Below are positions 8,207 through 11,989 of a DNA stretch of 11,989 nt, piece after piece. The DNA comes from Bacteroidota bacterium (lineage in GTDB: Bacteria; Bacteroidota; Bacteroidia; Bacteroidales; VadinHA17). The stretch lies in contig JAUWPX010000014.1 of NCBI GenBank assembly GCA_030611395.1, positions 1 through 11,989 on the forward strand, written 5' to 3'. A program made the translations under genes and the position numbers. The notes under the pieces were generated by a model. That model ran no database searches. It was not told the DNA's origin and worked only from the letters and a program-made list of their open reading frames with translations. Within the stretch, counting starts at the first letter, position 1; each line of letters starts with the position of its first letter.

Positions 8207-8707
8207 TTACTGACTCTTCTTAAGGATCTCAAAGTTTTCAATAATTGTGGGTGGCCTGTAATGTGGGTCAAATTTTGAGTTAAAGATTCTTTCAAGTGTA
8301 TTTTGATTAAAATACCCTTTAATAAATTGTTCGGGGAGAGTATAAAATGGCGTATCCTCAGAGTTACATATTGGCAGAGTTTTACTGAGAATCTCTGAAT
8401 AATGAATATTTGTGTTTTTTATTATTTGAATTAAATAATCAATGAGTTCATCAGCAATAACAATAACAATTGTAAATTGTCCGTAATCCCTCCTGATCAT
8501 AAGGAAATAATTTAGTTCTACAAGATCAAAACCGGATACTTGGTCTGTGGTATGCATTAGGTGATTTTCAAATTCAAAACCTTCCTTTAAAATTTGTTCA
8601 GCAAGTTTTTGAGTAGGGGTCTGGTGAATGAATTTATTCATGTGTATTTCCAGTCCTATAAATTCCTGCAAGTATAACAACTTTTTATCACGGCTGTTTT
8701 TTTCCAT
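8207..8707 (-). CDS. Unrecognised 166-residue cytoplasmic protein
   Basis: The ATG at 8707 (MEKNSRDKK) is preferred over an in-frame TTG at 8716; no Shine-Dalgarno is visible for either. I do not recognise the family. There is no signal peptide, and the hydrophobic segments (IVIVIADELIDYLIQII) look like buried strand and helix rather than membrane spans. The middle has the pattern MNKFIHQTP, QKLAEQILKEGFEF, LMHTTD, then LNYFLMIRRDYGQFTIVI, followed by a PFYTLPEQFIKGYFN segment. A histidine-threonine start followed by a helix ending in LKEGF recalls the entry of ADP-ribosyltransferase-like folds, but the match is only visual. The gene is convergent with the TlpA-like gene and stands alone next to the repeat-rich intergenic region. 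Confidence 0.7.
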   Translation of the reverse strand: MEKNSRDKKLLYLQEFIGLEIHMNKFIHQTPTQKLAEQILKEGFEFENHLMHTTDQVSGFDLVELNYFLMIRRDYGQFTIVIVIADELIDYLIQIIKNTNIHYSEILSKTLPICNSEDTPFYTLPEQFIKGYFNQNTLERIFNSKFDPHYRPPTIIENFEILKKSQ

Positions 8708-8770
8708 ATCACGCAAGATAATTAAAATGGTTTATTAAAATGGATAAAAAATTTGAATATCAGTTAGAAT

Positions 8771-8800
8771 AAGGCTAAGGCTAAGGCTAAGGCTAAGGAA
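8771..8800 (+). repeat. Left arm of inverted hexamer repeat, (AAGGCT)4
   Basis: Four perfect AAGGCT units plus AAGGAA. The 30 bases are the exact reverse complement of 8981-9010, giving a perfect inverted repeat with a 180-base interior. Confidence 0.95.
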
Positions 8801-8843
8801 AGAAGAGAACAAGAAGAGAACAAGAAGAAGACAAGAAGAGAAC
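8800..8843 (+). repeat. Four tandem purine-rich 11-mers (AAGAAGAGAAC)
   Basis: Units at 8800, 8811, 8822 and 8833; the third is the variant AAGAAGAAGAC. A degenerate fifth (AAGAAATTGAAC) follows. The tract directly abuts the hexamer array and is almost free of pyrimidines on the plus strand. Confidence 0.85.
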
Positions 8844-8912
8844 AAGAAATTGAACAAATAAAATTTATCTTAAAAAATTCATTAATTCTATGAACCAAGT
8901 CTGCTAGCTCAC

Positions 8913-8931
8913 CGCAGGTAATTTTCCTGCG
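8913..8931. repeat. Short palindrome CGCAGG/CCTGCG inside the hexamer element
   Basis: A perfect 6-bp stem with the 7-base loop TAATTTT, close to the centre of the interval between the two hexamer arms. No U-tract follows, so it is not a typical terminator. Confidence 0.55.
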
Positions 8932-8980
8932 TTTATATTTTGATTTTGGAAAAAGCATAAGGTAAAAATGAGTAGTAATA

Positions 8981-9010
8981 TTCCTTAGCCTTAGCCTTAG
9001 CCTTAGCCTT
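8981..9010 (-). repeat. Right arm of inverted hexamer repeat, (CCTTAG)4
   Basis: Exact reverse complement of 8771-8800. It is followed by TTTT, making a T6 run from 9009 to 9014, so a plus-strand transcript could in principle form a very long stem followed by U residues. Confidence 0.95.
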
Positions 9011-9018
9011 TTTTAAGT

Positions 9019-9026
9019 TAATTTTG
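9019..9026 (+). promoter_or_regulatory. TAnnTTTG box 1 upstream of element B and lpdA
   Basis: TAATTTTG matches the Bacteroidota -7 consensus exactly. It lies 38 bases before element B and just after the right hexamer arm. A -33 TTTG partner is not clear. Confidence 0.3.
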
Positions 9027-9031
9027 TTTTG

Positions 9032-9039
9032 TAAGTTTG
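9032..9039 (+). promoter_or_regulatory. TAnnTTTG box 2 upstream of element B and lpdA
   Basis: TAAGTTTG is a second exact match to the -7 consensus. Initiation just after it would begin about 20 bases before element B and place the whole element in a roughly 200-base lpdA leader. The -33 partner is weak. Confidence 0.35.
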
Positions 9040-9064
9040 CCATTTATAATTGGATAAATAATTT

Positions 9065-9216
9065 AGCCTGCATTATTCATAAATATTAATATTTTCAATA
9101 TTTATAGGTAATGTAGGTTAACCCCGATTTAGAAAATGTTGGTGTTTTAGTTTTCTGAAACCCTTACATTTACTTAATCGTCAGAATAATTCATCAAAGT
9201 TTATGAATTATTCGGG
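9065..9216 (+). repeat. 152-bp three-hairpin element, copy B
   Basis: Same length as copy A and read outward toward lpdA. Hairpin I spans 9065-9119, hairpin II 9125-9180 and hairpin III 9184-9213, ending CGGG at 9216, 31 bases before the lpdA ATG. From about 9152 to the end the copies are identical. In hairpin I two A-form pairs (A-U, G-C) become G-U here, and in hairpin II one C-G becomes U-G, all pairing-compatible on this strand but A-C mismatches on the other. Confidence 0.9.
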
Positions 9217-9247
9217 TTAGATGTAAGATGTTTAAAAAGAGTGTTTT

Positions 9248-10639
9248 ATGAATTATGATATAATTATTATCGGTAGCGGTCCGGGAGGGTATGTTGCTGC
9301 AATAAGAGCCTCACAACTTGGTAAAAAAGTAGCTGTTGTGGAGAGGGCTGAATTAGGTGGTATATGCCTTAACTGGGGTTGTATCCCCGCCAAATCGTTG
9401 TTGAAAAGTGCAAAAGTGTATGAAAATGTGAAGAATGCAGTAGATTATGGGATAAAAATTACTGGTGGTGTAAGTCCTGATATAAAAGGAATGATGGAAA
9501 GAAGCAGGGCTATTGCAGATGAAATGAGCAAAGGGATTCAATTTCTTTTTAAAAAAAATAAAATTGACCACATAAAGGGTTTTGGCAAACTTTCCGGGAA
9601 AAATAAAGTTAGAGTAGAAAGTGACAATGGTAAATATGAAGAATATGTTGCGCCAAATATTATACTGGCTACCGGGGCCAGACCGAAAGAATTTCCCGGT
9701 CTGAAGCTGGATGGGGAAAAAATAATCGGGTACAGGGAAGCAATAACCATGAATAAGATACCTGAATCTATGATTATTGTCGGATCAGGGGCCATCGGAA
9801 GCGAGTTTGCATATTTCTATAATTCTATAGGAGTAGATGTTACTCTTGTCGAGTTCCTTCCAAATATTATACCGCTTGAGGATGAAGAAGTGTCAAAGCA
9901 ACTTGAACGGTCTTTTAAGAAAACAGGCATGAATGTTATGTCCGGTTCATTTGTTGAAAAAGTTGATATAAATGGTGAGAAATGTAAAGTAACAGTGAAA
10001 ACCGGTAAGGGGGAAAAGGAAATTGAAGCAGATATTGTGCTGTCTGCAGTTGGCATTTCTCCTAATCTGGAAAATATTGGTCTTGAGGAAATTGGTATTG
10101 AGATGGATAAAGACAAAGTAAAGGTTGATGAATATTACAAGACAAATGTAAAAGGAATATATGCCATTGGAGATATTGTACATGGACAATCACTTGCTCA
10201 TGTTGCTTCTGCTGAGGGAATTATATGCGTTGAAAATATTTCCGGGAAAACACCTGGTCCGCTTGACTATGAAAATATTCCATCATGTACCTATACATCA
10301 CCCGAAGTAGCATCGGTTGGTAAAACAGAAAAAGAGGCAAAAGAAGCAGGTTATGAAATCAAGGTCGGGAAATTTCCGTTTATTGCTTCAGGTAAGGCCA
10401 GGGCAATTGGTGAAAAAGAAGGTTTTGTTAAATTGATTTTTGATGCCAGATATGGTGAGTTGTTAGGAGGACATATGATAGGTGCCAATGTTACTGAAAT
10501 GATCGCGGAAATTGTTGTGGCACGAAAACTTGAAATTACCGGCCCCGAATTGATCAAATCGGTGCATCCGCATCCAACAATGTCTGAAGCTGTAATGGAA
10601 GCAGCAGCAGCAGCATATGGTGAAGTAATTAATCTTTAA
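9248..10639 (+). CDS. lpdA: Dihydrolipoyl dehydrogenase (E3)
   Basis: FAD-dependent enzyme that reoxidises dihydrolipoamide with NAD+, serving 2-oxo acid dehydrogenases and the glycine cleavage system in the cytoplasm. The 463 residues fit E3. Seen in order: FAD-binding GSGPGG (9-14), the redox disulfide GGICLNWGCIPAKS (C40 and C45), ATGARP (141-146), NAD-binding GSGAIGSEFAYF (179-190) with a following acidic residue (TLVE) that favours NAD over NADP, the second FAD motif YAIGD (305-309), and the dimer-interface HPHPTMSEA (440-448) with catalytic His442 and Glu447. All key residues are intact. No E1, E2 or gcv gene is in the window. The start is preceded by AAAAAGAG and sits 31 bases after the structured element, so leader-based control is possible. 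An aminotransferase gene follows 12 bases later. Confidence 0.96.
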   Translation: MNYDIIIIGSGPGGYVAAIRASQLGKKVAVVERAELGGICLNWGCIPAKSLLKSAKVYENVKNAVDYGIKITGGVSPDIKGMMERSRAIADEMSKGIQFLFKKNKIDHIKGFGKLSGKNKVRVESDNGKYEEYVAPNIILATGARPKEFPGLKLDGEKIIGYREAITMNKIPESMIIVGSGAIGSEFAYFYNSIGVDVTLVEFLPNIIPLEDEEVSKQLERSFKKTGMNVMSGSFVEKVDINGEKCKVTVKTGKGEKEIEADIVLSAVGISPNLENIGLEEIGIEMDKDKVKVDEYYKTNVKGIYAIGDIVHGQSLAHVASAEGIICVENISGKTPGPLDYENIPSCTYTSPEVASVGKTEKEAKEAGYEIKVGKFPFIASGKARAIGEKEGFVKLIFDARYGELLGGHMIGANVTEMIAEIVVARKLEITGPELIKSVHPHPTMSEAVMEAAAAAYGEVINL

Positions 10640-10651
10640 AAATCCAAAAAA

Positions 10652-11770
10652 ATGAACATTAATCGTAGTGGTGCCAAATTTTCAAAAATTGTTGGTATAG
10701 GTCAGAAAATTAAAGAATTAAGCAGGAAAAACGAAAAAGAATACCTTTTTCTGAACAGGGGAGTCAATGCTGTTTGTAATATTGACCTTTCTGAGGTAAT
10801 TGGAAATATTGATTTCAATAATGATAACATTCAGGTTTATCCTCCAATACCCGGATTCCCGGAACTTAAGGAAGCTATAAATGACATCTATTTTGATAAA
10901 AAAACATCCTCTGACAATATTACAATTACATCAGGCGGAATGAATGCACTCGATCTGGTGTTTCAATCAATAAAAGTAAAAGATATATATCTGCCTGCAT
11001 TTTATTGGGGTGCATATATCCACATAATGACCATAAGGGGGATTAGCAGTTGTAATTATGATAGATTTGAGGATCTGCTTGAAAAAAACGAAGAACTGAA
11101 AGATTCTGCTGTTATTATTTGTGATCCGAATAATCCGGTAGGGGATAAATTCTCCGATGATAAAGTACTTAAATTGGTTGAAAAACTCAATGCTGAAGGT
11201 ACAACAGTAATATTTGACAGTCCGTACAGAAGGGTCTTTTATAATGACGATGATGATTTCTATCAAAAACTCCTTCGGTTTAATAATGTAATAATAGTGG
11301 AAAGTTTTAGTAAGTCAGTAGGTTTAAGCGGTCAGCGTATCGGGTTTGTACATACCAATAATGCAGATCTGGTAGATGAACTTAAAATTCGCCTGTTGTA
11401 TGCAAGTAATGGAGTAAATGCTTTTTCTCAACAACTGGTATATGAATTACTTACTTCAAAAGAGGGCAGGAAAGCAATTGATAATTTCAGGGAAAGGACC
11501 AGGAATGATATCGCGGAGAATATAAAGTACCTGGAGAAAACAGGTCTGTTGGCAAAGGAGTTCTATTTAAACTCTGATCCTATTGGGATATTTTGTATTG
11601 TTAATATGTCAGAAGATGAATTACTTGATAATTATATTGGGAGTGTATCTCTGAGTTTTTTTACCGGAATTGACAAGGAAAAAGCAAATAAATATGCACG
11701 AATTTGTGTTTCAGTCCCTCATGAGAAGTTTGTACGGTTCTTTAAATCCTTAGCTGAGAGGCTTAATTAG
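10652..11770 (+). CDS. PLP-dependent class I/II aminotransferase (fold type I)
   Basis: Cytoplasmic pyridoxal-phosphate enzyme of 372 residues that probably transfers an amino group between an amino acid and a 2-oxo acid; the substrate is not identifiable. Motifs of the aspartate aminotransferase superfamily are visible: YPPIPGFPELKEAI (63-76, the substrate-side entry segment), SGGMNALDLVF (94-104, phosphate-binding turn), ICDPNNPVG (156-164, N161 contacting the ring), IFDSPYRRVFY (187-197, D189 pairing with the pyridine nitrogen, Y192), SFSKSVGLSGQRIGF (218-232, Schiff-base lysine K221 and phosphate-binding R229) and a C-terminal ARICVS with R350, the likely carboxylate-binding arginine. It is slightly shorter than typical 390-400-residue members, with a compact C-terminal small domain. 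It starts 12 bases after lpdA and is probably co-transcribed, though no shared pathway is obvious. Confidence 0.92.
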   Translation: MNINRSGAKFSKIVGIGQKIKELSRKNEKEYLFLNRGVNAVCNIDLSEVIGNIDFNNDNIQVYPPIPGFPELKEAINDIYFDKKTSSDNITITSGGMNALDLVFQSIKVKDIYLPAFYWGAYIHIMTIRGISSCNYDRFEDLLEKNEELKDSAVIICDPNNPVGDKFSDDKVLKLVEKLNAEGTTVIFDSPYRRVFYNDDDDFYQKLLRFNNVIIVESFSKSVGLSGQRIGFVHTNNADLVDELKIRLLYASNGVNAFSQQLVYELLTSKEGRKAIDNFRERTRNDIAENIKYLEKTGLLAKEFYLNSDPIGIFCIVNMSEDELLDNYIGSVSLSFFTGIDKEKANKYARICVSVPHEKFVRFFKSLAERLN

Positions 11771-11852
11771 TGTCGTGTCAACGATAAACAGACGAGTAAG
11801 TTATTGTATTTTGGGCATATTATACTTTTTACTTTTAACTTTTAACTTGATT

Positions 11853-11989
11853 TTAGTTAGGGATAGTGTCAAGCAGCTTATGATTCTCAATAAGATATTC
11901 CCTCTTTTTTTTTAAAAAATCAAGATCCAGTTGGCCTTTTTTATATTGGATGGTTATTTGCTGTAGTTTAATATACTTCAGGAATGTTT
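11853..11989 (-). CDS. C-terminal fragment of an unidentified protein (runs off window)
   Basis: An open minus-strand frame enters from the right edge and ends in TAA at 11853-11855, giving 44 residues ending HKLLDTIPN. It is charged and helix-like (KKGQLDLDFLKKKREYLIENH), compatible with a soluble helical C-terminus, and lies convergent to the aminotransferase gene. It is too short to assign, and coding status is only probable. Confidence 0.45.
   Translation of the reverse strand, partial: TFLKYIKLQQITIQYKKGQLDLDFLKKKREYLIENHKLLDTIPN

Larger units (their letters stand above)
8708..9247. other. Repeat-rich divergent intergenic region upstream of lpdA
   Basis: About 540 bases without a convincing gene. 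In order: an AT-rich leader of the minus-strand gene, the left AAGGCT array, purine-rich 11-mer repeats, a short palindrome, the right array, two TAnnTTTG boxes, and the 152-bp element. A 64-codon minus-strand frame spanning the arrays is mostly low-complexity and is not called. Confidence 0.8.

Noticed and set aside
7744..8295. 183-codon minus-strand ORF
   Set aside because: It is antisense to the thioredoxin domain and overlaps the end of the 8207-8707 gene; no motif and an implausible composition.
8764..8958. 64-codon minus-strand ORF across the hexamer element
   Set aside because: Two thirds is low-complexity sequence from the AAGGCT and purine repeats, and its stop follows directly from the array edge. 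Kept only as a possible remnant.
8771..9010. CRISPR array
   Set aside because: The repeats are contiguous hexamers without spacers.
4523..9216. Composite transposon bounded by the two 152-bp copies
   Set aside because: No transposase lies between or next to them, no terminal inverted repeats within a copy, and no target duplication was found at either edge.
11821..11852. Short repeats of ACTTTTA between the convergent genes
   Set aside because: Only three imperfect AT-rich units with no stem; best read as ordinary intergenic low complexity.

Overview
The window looks like a chromosomal stretch from a low-GC member of the Bacteroidota. The signs are a secreted DUF1573 protein, a DUF4369/TlpA-type thioredoxin lipoprotein, a TolB-propeller protein ending in an Omp85-like barrel, mostly weak Shine-Dalgarno sequences, and several TAnnTTTG boxes typical of Bacteroidota promoters. 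No rRNA, tRNA, CRISPR array, transposase or phage gene was seen.

Layout: (1) Positions 2-4477, minus strand: a large outer-membrane/propeller protein followed 15 bases later by an M20-family amidohydrolase, probably one operon. (2) 4478-4799: divergent intergenic region holding copy A of a 152-bp structured repeat. (3) 4800-8175, plus strand: DUF1573 protein, meaB GTPase, and a TlpA-like lipoprotein gene split by one in-frame TAA. (4) 8207-8707, minus strand: an unrecognised 166-residue protein. (5) 8708-9247: a second divergent intergenic region with a 30-bp perfect inverted repeat of AAGGCT hexamers, an 11-mer purine repeat, promoter-like boxes and copy B of the 152-bp element. (6) 9248-11770, plus strand: dihydrolipoyl dehydrogenase and a class I/II aminotransferase, 12 bases apart. 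(7) A probable C-terminal gene fragment on the minus strand at the right edge.

Most genes are ordinary housekeeping or envelope genes: amidohydrolase, LpdA, MeaB and aminotransferase in metabolism, and the barrel protein, DUF1573 protein and TlpA lipoprotein in the envelope. They do not form one recognisable pathway.

The most unusual feature is the 152-bp element. Its two copies are about 94% identical (9 differences) and each folds into three successive hairpins. They lie in inverted orientation, each pointing outward with the same end 31-45 bases before a start codon (lpdA; the barrel gene). Most differences fall in loops or keep G-U pairing on the same strand, which suggests a structured RNA leader or a mobile palindromic element. 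The other notable points are the nonsense-split TlpA gene, the hexamer inverted repeat, and a degenerate metallopeptidase-like domain in the barrel protein.
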